A DNA stretch of 64,000 nucleotides. Source: Streptomyces sp. SA15 (GTDB taxonomy: Bacteria; Actinomycetota; Actinomycetes; Streptomycetales; Streptomycetaceae). The notes beneath the pieces are model-generated. The model ran no database searches, was not told where the DNA came from, and saw only the letters and a program-made list of their open reading frames with translations. Below, piece by piece: positions 38,177-46,683 of this stretch. Each line of letters begins with the position of its first letter. Position 1 is the first letter of the stretch. The position numbers and the translations under genes are program-made. The stretch covers positions 90,492-154,491 of the forward strand of contig NZ_NTGE01000195.1 of assembly GCF_002291145.1 (NCBI RefSeq), written 5' to 3'.

Positions 38177-38293
38177 CTACCGGTGCAAAGCCTCCCGTAC
38201 GGCCTCGTCGGTGCGGCCCATCACCGCCGTACCGTCGTCCGCCGTGATGATCGGCCGCTGGATCAGCCTCGGATGCTCGGCGAGAAGATTTCC
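38177..38293 (-). pseudogene. C-terminal remnant of an ArsC/Spx-family arsenate reductase-like gene
   Basis: The 38 residues before a TAG (38177-38179) read GNLLAEHPRLIQRPIITADD and continue with GTAVMGRTDEAVREAL. This is the unmistakable end of the ArsC/YffB/Spx thioredoxin fold, where the Arg-Pro-Ile strand precedes the last helix. Upstream, the same frame continues but bears no resemblance to the missing about 80 residues, including the CxxxxxR active-site loop, and no other frame supplies them. The gene has lost its 5' part, so the product cannot be active. Confidence 0.72.
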
Positions 38294-38471
38294 ATGCCGC
38301 CCACGGTACGCGAAAACCCGTCCTCCACCTGCGTCACAGCGCCCCCGAAAGCCCTTGTGGCCAGGGGCTTTTGTCAGTGGCGGGCAGTAGAATAGAAGCA
38401 GTGTTCGAGGGTGTCGCCGGGGTCGCCGTAGTCCCCGGCGCCGGCGCCCTGACCGCGACAGGAGGATGCCT

Positions 38472-38786
38472 GTGCCCGCTGCCGCACTGAAGCCGAAGCC
38501 GTTGCCCACCCAGTCCACCGCGAAGCGCCCCGTCCAGCTCGAGATGCCGTACGCGCCCGTGGAGAAGCGGCCGTTGCCGCCGGGGCGGCCGCGTGAGTGG
38601 TACGTCACTCACAACCGCCGCCTCAAGGCGATGCGCCTCGCGATCGCCCTGCTCGACTCGGGCGTGTACGTGCCCAACCAGGCCCGCAACGAGACGATCC
38701 GGAGCACGGCGGAGATGATCGGGGTTCATCCGCCATCGGACACGACGTGCCACATGGTGCGGGCGTTCCTGCGTTACTCGCGGTGA
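38472..38786 (+). CDS. Conserved small actinobacterial protein of unknown function
   Basis: The protein has 104 residues from GTG 38472: a Pro/Lys-rich N-terminus, then REWYVTHNRRLKAMRLAIAL and VYVPNQARNETIRSTAEMIG, a helical and basic C-terminal part. The start is decided by AGGAGG placed six bases before the GTG; the in-frame ATG at 38466 directly touches this site and cannot be used. I know of no assigned function. A stem-loop terminator follows directly. Confidence 0.75.
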   Translation: MPAAALKPKPLPTQSTAKRPVQLEMPYAPVEKRPLPPGRPREWYVTHNRRLKAMRLAIALLDSGVYVPNQARNETIRSTAEMIGVHPPSDTTCHMVRAFLRYSR

Positions 38787-38792
38787 GCCGGT

Positions 38793-38829
38793 AGTGCCGG
38801 GTGCCCTGTGCTTCGGGGTGCCCGGCACT
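38793..38829 (+). terminator. Stem-loop terminator after the 104-residue protein gene
   Basis: AGTGCCGGG (38793-38801) pairs with CCCGGCACT (38821-38829); inside, TGCCC and GGGGTG extend the stem. It lies six bases after the stop. Confidence 0.7.
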
Positions 38830-38941
38830 CGCGTTGCCGGCCTGGCAGTGCTCCTGCGGATCGGGCGACCCGAGTTCCTCCAGCCACTGCGACGCGTATA
38901 TCGCGTTGTGAGTCCAGGGGTGCGGCCATAAGGTCACCGGC

Positions 38942-39304
38942 ATGTCCTTACGTCTTCGTATGCGTCAAGCACTGCCGGAAGCGATGCGCGCCCGTGACAA
39001 GGCCGCGGTGAGCGCCCTGCGCGCGACGCTTGCCGCGCTGGACAACGCTGAGGCGGTGCCAGTGGACGAAGCCGACCTCCGCGGCTTGGCCCTTGAGCAG
39101 GCGCCGGTCGGTATCGGCGTCACCGAAGCAGCCCGGCGTGAGCTGAGCGAGCGCCGTGTGGTTGATGTCGTGCGCGCCGAGGCTGCCGAGCGACTGGAGG
39201 CCGCAGCGCAGTTGACCGCGCCCGCGCATGCTGACCGAGCCGCGCAGCTCCGCGCGGAGGCCGCCGTGTTGCTTCGGTTCCTCGACGGTCACGGCACCGC
39301 ATAG
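38942..39304 (+). CDS. GatB/YqeY-domain protein
   Basis: The 120-residue helical protein begins MSLRLRMRQALPEAMRARDK and continues with AAVSALRATLAALDNAEA, the pattern of YqeY proteins, which share the tail domain of the amidotransferase GatB and are thought to touch tRNA. It is somewhat shorter than typical YqeY (about 148 residues). The ATG at 38942 has AAGG nine bases upstream. It stands alone and converges on the YcaQ-like gene. Confidence 0.7.
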   Translation: MSLRLRMRQALPEAMRARDKAAVSALRATLAALDNAEAVPVDEADLRGLALEQAPVGIGVTEAARRELSERRVVDVVRAEAAERLEAAAQLTAPAHADRAAQLRAEAAVLLRFLDGHGTA

Positions 39305-39409
39305 GACACGGCTCGCATCGCACTCGCCGCCCCCCATGAGGACACGCGGGACCGGACCCGGCGCTGGTACCGGCGTCACGGAGCTCGAAGATTTCGGCAG
39401 GCGCCCGGC

Positions 39410-40597
39410 CTATGCCCCCGCCAACTCCTTCTCCAGCGGCGTCCGGAATCGCGGCGTCACCCGAGTCGTCCCCACCCACCCCCGCAACCGCCCCGCCTCC
39501 TGGGCGATCGCCGCCTCCGCCTCCGCCCCCACCCCGTCCCTGTCCAGCAACCGCCACACGATCTCCCCGTCCGCCCGCTGGGCCCAACCCCCCACCACGC
39601 GCCCGTTCCACCACACCGTCGGTCCCACATTGCCGCTGCGGTCGAACAACGCGGATCTCAACTCCGGCGCGAGATACCAGTCCCGCTGCTGCCACCCCAT
39701 CGCCGTCGGATCGAGCCCGGGCAACAGCGCGGCCCACGGCTCGTCGGGCTCCGCCACAGGGCCGACGTCACCGTCCACGACGTACCCCGTGCCCTCGTCC
39801 AGGGACACCGGCCGCGCCCCGATCGCCGTCAGCGCCCGGCGTACGTCCGTCACGCGCCATCCCGTCCACCACTTGAGGTCGGCCTCCGTGGCCGGCCCGC
39901 ACACCGCGAGCCACCGCCCGAGCAGCGACGCCTGGGCCTCGGCCGGGTCCAGCTCGGAGTGCGCGGGTGCCACCGCCCAGCGGAACTGGCTGGACGTCCA
40001 GGAGCCGAGCGGTCGGCCCCGGACGACCTTGCCCTCGACGCCCAGCACCCTCAGCAGGCGCGTCGAGACGGTGTGCAGGCCCTCGTAGCTCTTCCCGGCC
40101 GCGTACACGAACTGCTCCCGCAACCGCGGCTCGTCCTCGGCGAGTTCGGCCGCCGTCGCCTGGCCGCGCCGGGCCAGCGCGGCCAGCGCCGACTCCTCGA
40201 CCTCCTTCAGCCAGGTCGCGTCCGGCGCCCCGGCCGCCGCCATCTGCTTCAGCAGGGCGGCGCGCTCCCGGGCGGCCACCGCGAGGCCCGTGGAGGCGTG
40301 CACGACCGCGGTCAGCTCCGTCGGGAACACGAAGACCGTGTGCCGCATGCCGTGCATACGGACCAGCGCGCGGTCCTCGTACAACGCCCGGCCGGTCTCC
40401 GCCACGGTCCGCGCCGGGTCCGCGAGGCGCGCGCCCACGGCCAGGTACACCGTGGCGGGATCCGTGCCGTGCAGGGCGACCAGCGAGCCGGCGACCTCCT
40501 CCGGGCTCGCCGCCCGCGCCGCCCCGGCCAGCCGATGCCGCAGCGCGAGCCGTGCCCGCCGCTCCGCCACGCCGATGTACCGCTCCCCGTCACCCAT
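39410..40597 (-). CDS. YcaQ/AlkZ-family winged-helix DNA-binding protein (putative DNA glycosylase)
   Basis: The 395-residue protein belongs to the HTH_42 family: RLALRHRLAGAARAASPEEV at the N-terminus, ALVRMHGMRHTVFVFP near residue 75, and VGPTVWWNGRVVGGWAQRAD towards the end. Members such as E. coli YcaQ and Streptomyces AlkZ remove crosslinked or alkylated purines from DNA. The catalytic QxQ/QxD motif is not obvious here, so activity is uncertain. I start at the ATG at 40597, with GGAGG six bases upstream; the longer frame adds 61 unlikely residues. Confidence 0.8.
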   Translation of the reverse strand: MGDGERYIGVAERRARLALRHRLAGAARAASPEEVAGSLVALHGTDPATVYLAVGARLADPARTVAETGRALYEDRALVRMHGMRHTVFVFPTELTAVVHASTGLAVAARERAALLKQMAAAGAPDATWLKEVEESALAALARRGQATAAELAEDEPRLREQFVYAAGKSYEGLHTVSTRLLRVLGVEGKVVRGRPLGSWTSSQFRWAVAPAHSELDPAEAQASLLGRWLAVCGPATEADLKWWTGWRVTDVRRALTAIGARPVSLDEGTGYVVDGDVGPVAEPDEPWAALLPGLDPTAMGWQQRDWYLAPELRSALFDRSGNVGPTVWWNGRVVGGWAQRADGEIVWRLLDRDGVGAEAEAAIAQEAGRLRGWVGTTRVTPRFRTPLEKELAGA

Positions 40598-40922
40598 GCC
40601 GGCCTCCACCACGCCCGTCACGTCCTCCGCGAAGACATCCTCCCGGACGCCACTGACAATCGGACGGCACTGCCAAACGGACGGCACCTGCCGCCCCCCG
40701 TCCGCCGCCTCCCCGGAAAAAGAAGATGCACCCGGAGTGACCGCGTCCCTACGCTGGACAAGCGTTGCGGAGTCGGCCACACCGCTTCCCGCAGGACAGG
40801 CATCCCCCTGCGGACCCGGGGCTACTCTCTACGCACCGACGGCCGGACGCCCTCCCCAAGCGCCCCGTCCGGACACCGCACCGCTCACCGCTCGGACCAA
40901 CCCACGCACACGGAGGCCCGTC

Positions 40923-41213
40923 ATGGGCACCATCGTCATATCCGGGACCGTCGTCCTGGTCGTTCTGGGATTCGGAAACCACGTCTGGTGGCTCGCCGCC
41001 GTCGCCGTGCTCTTCCTGTACATGCAGTACGGGCACAGCACCTCCTCGACGTCCTCGTCGGGAGGAGCGCCGTCGGGTGGGGCCTCGGGGCCCGTGCCCG
41101 GCAACTACCGCGCCTACCGTGATCGCCGTGACCGGCAGGCCAAGTGGGAGCGCCGCTACCGTCGCGAGCGCCCCTTCGAGTCCCGTCGGCAGGCGCGCGA
41201 GAAGGGCAAGTGA
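40923..41213 (+). CDS. Small membrane protein with a basic cytosolic tail
   Basis: The 96-residue protein has two close hydrophobic stretches (residues about 4-33), then a Ser/Gly linker and a highly charged Arg/Lys-rich tail (YRAYRDRRDRQAKWERRYRR). The ATG at 40923 has GGAGG upstream. The tail could bind nucleic acid or acidic lipids. No known function. It converges on pspAB with 21 bases between the stops. Confidence 0.72.
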   Translation: MGTIVISGTVVLVVLGFGNHVWWLAAVAVLFLYMQYGHSTSSTSSSGGAPSGGASGPVPGNYRAYRDRRDRQAKWERRYRRERPFESRRQAREKGK

Positions 41214-41234
41214 GACCCGTGGTGACGCCCCTGG

Positions 41235-41819
41235 TCACAGGCCGGGGGCGCCCCACACCGGGAACCAGCGGTTGAGGTCCTGCTCGATCCGCAGATCGCT
41301 CGCGAGCGCCGCCTTCACCCGCAGTTCCAGCGCGTTGTCGCGCCGCTGCGCCTCGCCGGGCAGCGGCGCGAAGGGGTAGAAGGAACCGCGTTTGTAGAGG
41401 TAGACCAGCGCGAGCCGACGGCCTTCCGGGTCCGTGAAGCCGGCCAGCGAGCACAGTAGTTGCGGGCCGAAGCCGTTGACCTCCATGGAACTGTTCACCG
41501 CGTGCAGGTCGTTGACGAGGAGCGGCAGCTGGTCGGGCGTGCGCTCCGACACCAGCCACGAATACCCGTAGTCGTCCCGCCGCAGCTCCACCGGAGGCCC
41601 GTCGCGGTCGGTGTCCGCGTCGAGCAGGGCCTGGACCTCGCGGTGCGTCTGCTCGAAGGCGGCGCCCTCGACCGTGGCGAAGCACACCGCGCCGCGCCCG
41701 GTCGGGGTGAAGGAGGCGGCCGCCTCCAGCGTCACCGCCGCCGACGGCAGCGCGAAGAGCTGGTCGAGGTCGGGCGCGACCGGTTTCGTCCGGCCGAGCA
41801 GGATGTCCAGCAGCCCCAT
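41235..41819 (-). CDS. pspAB: PspA-associated protein PspAB
   Basis: The 194-residue protein starts MGLLDILLGRTKPVAPDLDQ, the signature of the actinobacterial PspAB family, found next to htpX or pspA and linked to the phage-shock-type envelope stress response. Its molecular role is unknown. It begins two bases after the htpX stop, so both are translated from one message. Confidence 0.88.
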   Translation of the reverse strand: MGLLDILLGRTKPVAPDLDQLFALPSAAVTLEAAASFTPTGRGAVCFATVEGAAFEQTHREVQALLDADTDRDGPPVELRRDDYGYSWLVSERTPDQLPLLVNDLHAVNSSMEVNGFGPQLLCSLAGFTDPEGRRLALVYLYKRGSFYPFAPLPGEAQRRDNALELRVKAALASDLRIEQDLNRWFPVWGAPGL

Positions 41820-41821
41820 GC

Positions 41822-42742
41822 TCAGTCCGCCCTCCCTGGGGTGGCCGCCTCGCCCAGCTCGCCGGAGATGCGCCCCAGCTGCTCCAGCCGCTGCTCCAGG
41901 CTCGGGTGGGTCGAGAAGAGCCGCGCGACGCCCGGCTCGGAGCCCAGCGCCGGGGTGAAGTAGAAGGCGTTGAAGGCCTGCGCGGTCCGCAGGTCCTTGG
42001 TCGGGATCCGGGCGATGTCGCCCGAGACCTTGGTCAGCGCGGACGCCAGCGCCGAGGGCCGGCCGGTGAGCAGCGCCGCCGCCCGGTCCGCCGCCAGCTC
42101 CCGGTACCGGGACAGGGCCCGGATCAGCAAGAAGCTGATCGCGTACACGGCCGCCGACACACCCATTACTGCGGCGAAAACGATGGCGGTGTTCTGATCC
42201 CTGCGCCCACCGCCGAACAGCTGCGAGTAGAAGGCGAACCGTACGATCAGCCCCGCGATCACGCCGAGGAAGGACGCGATGGTGATCACGGCGACGTCCT
42301 TGTGCGCCACGTGCGACAGCTCGTGCGCGAGCACGCCCTCCAGCTCCGCCGGCTCCAGCCGCCGTAGCAGACCAGTGGTCACGCAGACGACGGCGTTGTC
42401 GGGATTCCGGCCGGTCGCGAACGCGTTCGGCATGTCCATCTCCGACACGGCGACCACCGGCTTGGGCATGTTCGCGATCGCGCACAGCCGGTCGACCACC
42501 GCGTGCAGCTCGGGATACTCCTCGCGCTCCACGACCCGCCCACGCATCGCGAACAGCGCGATCCGGTCGGAGAACCAGTACTGCGCGCCGAGCATCGCCG
42601 CCGCGATCACGACGACCAGCACCACCGACTTCAGCAATACGATCAACGCGGCCACGAAGGCCACGTACAGGAGTCCGAGCAGAAACAGCGTGACCGTCAT
42701 GCGCACGGTCAGTCGCCGATCGCTCCGGAAGCGGCTCTGCAT
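41822..42742 (-). CDS. htpX: Membrane zinc metalloprotease HtpX
   Basis: The 306-residue M48 protease has two N-terminal membrane segments (about 15-55), the zinc motif HELSH near residue 139, further membrane segments (about 150-205) and the third ligand Glu in RYRELAADRAA. It cuts misfolded membrane proteins from the cytosolic side. The family size matches. The ATG at 42742 begins MQSRFRSDRRLTVRM, as in relatives. Coupled to pspAB, supporting a role in envelope stress. Confidence 0.95.
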   Translation of the reverse strand: MQSRFRSDRRLTVRMTVTLFLLGLLYVAFVAALIVLLKSVVLVVVIAAAMLGAQYWFSDRIALFAMRGRVVEREEYPELHAVVDRLCAIANMPKPVVAVSEMDMPNAFATGRNPDNAVVCVTTGLLRRLEPAELEGVLAHELSHVAHKDVAVITIASFLGVIAGLIVRFAFYSQLFGGGRRDQNTAIVFAAVMGVSAAVYAISFLLIRALSRYRELAADRAAALLTGRPSALASALTKVSGDIARIPTKDLRTAQAFNAFYFTPALGSEPGVARLFSTHPSLEQRLEQLGRISGELGEAATPGRAD

Positions 42743-42857
42743 CTTGCATCACCCCGCAGTCAGGCACTCGCCCCACTGCCCAGTGTGCACCCGCCCTCTC
42801 CCATGAAGCGGTCGCGATCAGTCCTAGGACCAGCAAAGACTTACGGTTCTGGCGGCT

Positions 42858-43115
42858 CTAGTACGGCGAGCGGAAGTTCGCGTACCCCAGCAGCAGGATG
42901 ATCGCCGCCACGCTTCCGAGCACGATGGCCGTCGATATCCACGACGAGCGGCGCGGCTTCACAGGGTCGGGGTCGGCGCGGAACGGCTGCGGCGCGGGAG
43001 GGTTCTCCTTCCAGCGCGCGGCCAGCATCCGGGCCCGCGCGGAGGGCTCCTTGTGCTCGGCGTTGTCGGCCCACTTGAGGTCGAACTCCCGCTCGGCATC
43101 GTCCCGTTCGGACAT
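42858..43115 (-). CDS. Small tail-anchored membrane protein
   Basis: The 85-residue protein has a charged N-terminal two-thirds (MSERDDAEREFDLKWADNAE) and one membrane segment near the C-terminus (about residues 61-79). It is a conserved type in actinobacteria beside glnA; the function is unknown. The ATG at 43115 has a G-rich stretch upstream. A terminator separates it from glnA. Confidence 0.75.
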   Translation of the reverse strand: MSERDDAEREFDLKWADNAEHKEPSARARMLAARWKENPPAPQPFRADPDPVKPRRSSWISTAIVLGSVAAIILLLGYANFRSPY

Positions 43116-43162
43116 TCCGGTAACCCCCGTCAGCTCTCTCGAACAGCAGTACCAGAATACGA

Positions 43163-43200
43163 CGGCGCCCCCGCCCTGAGAAACAGGAACGGGGGCGCCG
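43163..43200. terminator. Stem-loop terminator after glnA
   Basis: CGGCGCCCCCG (43163-43173) pairs perfectly with CGGGGGCGCCG (43190-43200) over a 16-base loop, 33 bases after the glnA stop. Confidence 0.75.
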
Positions 43201-43232
43201 GACGGCTCATGCGTCGGTCGCGCGTGGTCCGA

Positions 43233-44642
43233 TCACACGTCGAAGTACAACTCGAACTCATGCGGGTGCGGACGCAGCTGCAGCGGGGCGATCTCGTTCG
43301 TGCGCTTGTAGTCGATCCACGTCTCGATCAGGTCCGGCGTGAAGACGTCGCCCTGGAGGAGGAACTCGTGGTCGGCCTCGAGGGAGTCGAGGACGGCCGG
43401 GAGCGAGGTCGGGACCTGCGGGACGCCCGCGTGCTCCTCGGGAGCCAGCTCGTACAGGTCCTTGTCGATCGGCTCGGCCGGCTCGATCTTGTTCTTGATG
43501 CCGTCCAGGCCGGCCAGCATCAGCGCCGAGAAGGCCAGGTACGGGTTGCCGGACGAGTCCGGGGCACGGAACTCGACGCGCTTGGCCTTCGGGTTCGAGC
43601 CGGTGATCGGGATACGCATCGCGGCGGAGCGGTTGCGCTGCGAGTACACCAGGTTCACCGGCGCCTCGAAGCCCGGCACCAGGCGGTGGTACGAGTTCAC
43701 CGTCGGGTTGGTGAAGGCCAGCAGCGACGGGGCGTGCTTGAGGATGCCGCCGATGTAGAAGCGGGCGGTGTCCGACAGGCCGGCGTAGCCCTGCTCGTCG
43801 TAGAAGAGCGGCTCGCCGTTCGCCCACAGCGACTGGTGGACGTGCATGCCCGAGCCGTTGTCACCGAAGATCGGCTTCGGCATGAAGGTCGCGGTCTTGC
43901 CGTTGCGCCAGGCGACGTTCTTCACGATGTACTTGAAGAGCTGGAGGTCGTCGGCGGCGTGCAGCAGCGTGTTGAACTTGTAGTTGATCTCGGCCTGGCC
44001 GGCGGTGCCCACCTCGTGGTGCTGGCGCTCGACCTGAAGGCCGGCCTTGCCCAGCTCCAGGGAGATCTCGGCGCGCAGGTCGGCGAAGTGGTCGACCGGC
44101 GGGACCGGGAAGTAGCCGCCCTTGTAGCGGACCTTGTAACCGCGGTTGTCCTCCAGCGCGCCGGTGTTCCAGGCGCCCGCCTCGGAGTCGATGTGGTAGA
44201 AGGACTCGTTCGACGAGGTGGCGAAGCGCACGCTGTCGAAGACGTAGAACTCGGCCTCGGGGCCGAAGTACGCGGTGTCGGCGATCCCGGTGGAGGCGAG
44301 GTAGGCCTCGGCCTTCTTCGCCACGTTGCGCGGGTCACGGCTGTACTGCTCGCCGGTGATCGGGTCGTGGATGAAGAAGTTGATGTTCAGCGTCTTGTCG
44401 CGGCGGAAGGGGTCGACCCGGGCGGTCGACAGGTCCGCGCGCAGCGCCATGTCGGACTCGTGAATGGCCTGGAATCCACGGATCGAGGATCCGTCGAAGG
44501 CGAGCTCGTCGTCCGGGTCGAACGCCTCGACGGGCACCGTGAAGTGCTGCATGACGCCCGGCAGGTCGCAGAAGCGGACGTCGATGAACTTGACGTCCTC
44601 GTCCGCGATGAACTTCTTGGCCTCGTCGGCGTTCTGGAACAT
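43233..44642 (-). CDS. glnA: Glutamine synthetase type I
   Basis: The 469-residue enzyme is the dodecameric bacterial glutamine synthetase. It shows AFDGSSIRGF, the metal-binding FGPEAEFYVFD, KPIFGDNGSGMHVHQSLW, NRSAAMRIP, and the adenylylation loop IDKDLYELAPEE with Tyr397, the target of GlnE (gene in this window). The ATG at 44642 has AGGAGGAG upstream. A strong GlnR box lies 99-136 bases upstream, so nitrogen limitation should activate it. The gene stands alone between terminator and promoter. Confidence 0.98.
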   Translation of the reverse strand: MFQNADEAKKFIADEDVKFIDVRFCDLPGVMQHFTVPVEAFDPDDELAFDGSSIRGFQAIHESDMALRADLSTARVDPFRRDKTLNINFFIHDPITGEQYSRDPRNVAKKAEAYLASTGIADTAYFGPEAEFYVFDSVRFATSSNESFYHIDSEAGAWNTGALEDNRGYKVRYKGGYFPVPPVDHFADLRAEISLELGKAGLQVERQHHEVGTAGQAEINYKFNTLLHAADDLQLFKYIVKNVAWRNGKTATFMPKPIFGDNGSGMHVHQSLWANGEPLFYDEQGYAGLSDTARFYIGGILKHAPSLLAFTNPTVNSYHRLVPGFEAPVNLVYSQRNRSAAMRIPITGSNPKAKRVEFRAPDSSGNPYLAFSALMLAGLDGIKNKIEPAEPIDKDLYELAPEEHAGVPQVPTSLPAVLDSLEADHEFLLQGDVFTPDLIETWIDYKRTNEIAPLQLRPHPHEFELYFDV

Positions 44643-44740
44643 CCAGCTCCTCCTACTCCCGACCGTTCCTTGCCGGGGTGGTAGTTCGTTCGTGCGGCCA
44701 GTGCGGTGGCACACGCTGACCTCGACCCTAGGGACGGGTG

Positions 44741-44778
44741 ATTTCTCAAGCGTGACCCATTTGTTTCGTGCACGTTAA
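44741..44778 (-). promoter_or_regulatory. GlnR box upstream of glnA
   Basis: On the minus strand TTAAC (44774-44778), GAAAC (44763-44767), GTCAC (44752-44756) and GAAAT (44741-44745) are separated by exact 6-base spacers, matching the GlnR consensus GTNAC-n6-GAAAC twice over, with single mismatches only in the first and last elements. glnA is a classical GlnR target. Confidence 0.85.
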
Positions 44779-44841
44779 CCGGACATCCTACTGCGCACCC
44801 CACCTGTCCGTATCCCAAAACGGGCGCAGTACCGTGGACGC

Positions 44842-45309
44842 GTGGACAAGAGGGAAGCAATCGGATCGTGGCTCTCGGGCCCCCGCGCGGCGGCCGAGGA
44901 AGCCGGTGTGGACTTCGGATACCGGGGCGAGCAGCTCGGCCTGCCTCAGGAGGGGCCGGGTTCGATCGCCCGCCCGGGACGGCGCCTCGGCGCACTGGCC
45001 GTGGACTGGGGAATGAGTGCTCTGATTGCATCCCAATTGATCACTCAGAGCTATGACCAGGCGTCCTCCAACTGGGCGCTGCTGATCTTCTTCGTGATGA
45101 GCGTCCTGACCCTCGGCACGATCGGCTTCACCCCCGGAAAGCGCCTCTTCGGCCTGCGGGTGGTCGCCCTGGACTCGGGCACGGTCAACCCGCTGCGCGC
45201 CCTGCTGCGCACGGTCCTGTTGTGCCTCGCGCTCCCGGCCCTGATCTGGGACCGCGACGGCCGGGGTCTGCACGACCGGCTGGCTCGCACCGTGGAAGTG
45301 CGCATCTAG
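44842..45309 (+). CDS. RDD-family membrane protein
   Basis: The 155-residue protein has a cytosolic N-terminus of about 40 residues, then the RDD domain: RPGRRLGALAVDWGMSALIA with first membrane segment, a second at about 78-97, and GFTPGKRLFGLRVVALDSGT leading to a third, closing with RDGRGLHDRLARTVEV. RDD proteins are membrane proteins of mostly unknown role, some linked to ion stress. It starts at GTG 44842 with no clear ribosome-binding site. It diverges from glnA, sharing its upstream region. Confidence 0.85.
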   Translation: MDKREAIGSWLSGPRAAAEEAGVDFGYRGEQLGLPQEGPGSIARPGRRLGALAVDWGMSALIASQLITQSYDQASSNWALLIFFVMSVLTLGTIGFTPGKRLFGLRVVALDSGTVNPLRALLRTVLLCLALPALIWDRDGRGLHDRLARTVEVRI

Positions 45310-45311
45310 CT

Positions 45312-45353
45312 CTTCCAGCGGCGGTACGACGACTTCCGGCGGCGGTACGACGA
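45312..45353. repeat. Tandem 21-bp duplication before the terminator
   Basis: Two adjacent 21-bp copies (45312-45332 and 45333-45353) of CTTCCAGCGGCGGTACGACG plus a final A differ at one base. They lie between the RDD gene stop and its terminator. Confidence 0.8.
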
Positions 45354-45354
45354 A

Positions 45355-45390
45355 GGGGGCGCCCGGTGAACACCGGGCGCCCCCTTTTTT
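45355..45390 (+). terminator. Strong intrinsic terminator after the RDD gene
   Basis: GGGGGCGCCCGGTG (45355-45368) pairs perfectly with CACCGGGCGCCCCC (45371-45384) and six T follow. It is the clearest intrinsic terminator in the window and also separates the convergent DUF4191 gene. Confidence 0.93.
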
Positions 45391-45419
45391 GACGTGGGAG
45401 GTCTGACGCAGCAGGGGGG

Positions 45420-46121
45420 TCAGCGGGCCTTCGGTCCGCCCTTCGGCAGCTTCATGCCCTTCGGCATCGGGCCCTTCGGCAGCGGCATATTGCTCATGAG
45501 GTCGCCCATGGCCCGCAGCCGGTCGTTGGTGGCCGTCACCTGCGGACCGGTCAGCACGCGCGGCAGCTTCAGCATGGTCGTGCGCAGCTTCTTCAGCTCG
45601 ACCTGGCCCTCGCCCGTGCCGACGACCAGATCGTGCACCGGCACGTCCGCGACGATCCGGTTCATCTTCTTCTTCTCGGCGGCCAGCAGGCTCTTCACCC
45701 GGTTGGGGTTGCCCTCGGCGACCAGGACGATGCCGGCCTTGCCGACGGCCCGGTGCACCACGTCCTGACTGCGGTTCATCGCCACCGCGGGGGTCGTCGT
45801 CCACCCCCGGCCTACATTGTCGAGTACTGCCGCGGCCGCGCCCGGCTGGCCCTCCATCTGCCCGAAGGCCGCTCGCTCGGCCCGGCGCCCGAATACGATC
45901 GCCGACGCGAGGAAGGCGAGCAGGAGGCCCAGGATGCCGAGATAGATGGGGTGACCGATCAAGAAACCGATCGCGAGGAAGACACCGAAGGTGACGATTC
46001 CGACTGCCGCGAGTACAAGACCGATCTTCTTGTCGGCCCTGCGGGTCATCTTGTAGGTCAGGGCGATCTGCTTCAGTCGCCCGGGGTTAGCAGCGTCCGC
46101 TGCAGTTTCCTTCCTCGCCAT
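45420..46121 (-). CDS. DUF4191 membrane protein
   Basis: The 233-residue protein has a basic N-terminus (about 1-30), two membrane segments in a hairpin (about 33-77), and a cytosolic C-terminal domain ending in a Lys/Pro/Gly tail with PKG repeats. It matches the actinobacterial DUF4191 family near lipA; the function is unknown. It converges on the RDD gene. Confidence 0.83.
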   Translation of the reverse strand: MARKETAADAANPGRLKQIALTYKMTRRADKKIGLVLAAVGIVTFGVFLAIGFLIGHPIYLGILGLLLAFLASAIVFGRRAERAAFGQMEGQPGAAAAVLDNVGRGWTTTPAVAMNRSQDVVHRAVGKAGIVLVAEGNPNRVKSLLAAEKKKMNRIVADVPVHDLVVGTGEGQVELKKLRTTMLKLPRVLTGPQVTATNDRLRAMGDLMSNMPLPKGPMPKGMKLPKGGPKAR

Positions 46122-46200
46122 GCCACGAAGTCTACGTGGCCCCGGGAGCGCGGACGACGGCAGTGTGCCCGCGGGGAAGGGGAGGACGGGATGACCGGAC

Positions 46201-46401
46201 TCAGGAGTGGGCGGTGAAGGTCTGTTCCAGCACGCGCTGGGCCTCGACCCGGTCCTTGGCGCGGCGGCGGTCCTCGAGGACGGACGTCCAGGCGTTGCGG
46301 CGGGCGGTGCGCTGACCGCTGCTCATGAGCAGGGACTCGACGGCACGGAGTGCGTCGGTGACGGACGGAATGGCTGTGGCGCGAACGGGCGCGGCCTGCA
46401 T
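46201..46401 (-). CDS. Small conserved actinobacterial protein
   Basis: The 66-residue helical protein (MQAAPVRATAIPSVTDALRA, then a basic stretch with SGQRTARRNAWTSVLEDRRR) lies between the DUF4191 and lipA genes. I place the start at ATG 46401; an earlier ATG (46464) gives 21 residues with poorer codon usage. Function unknown; the basic helical region could bind nucleic acid. Confidence 0.6.
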   Translation of the reverse strand: MQAAPVRATAIPSVTDALRAVESLLMSSGQRTARRNAWTSVLEDRRRAKDRVEAQRVLEQTFTAHS

Positions 46402-46683
46402 GATGGAGGTCCCCCCTCGATACCGCTGCGGGTATGGGTGTACGTGGCGTGAGTTCAGGGTCACTGATTGGTGTTACCAGGGCGTGACCGACCGGTCAAA
46501 CACCAATGAAGCCTTGATGCGGCGGGCCCAAACACTGACGCGGCCCTGACGTACGCCCTCATCTGCGAGGACGGTCAGGACCGCGTCGTATCGGCCGCTA
46601 CCGGCGAGTAAGTGCTTGTGCGGGAATTCACACGCTTGGGTCGCTCCCCGTTGGGCAAGGGGGGTGACGGTTTGTCGGGCAGG

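Noticed and set aside
38388..38393. TAGAAT as a -10 element for the 104-residue protein gene
   Set aside because: No convincing -35 element at 16-18 bases upstream; too weak to list as a promoter.
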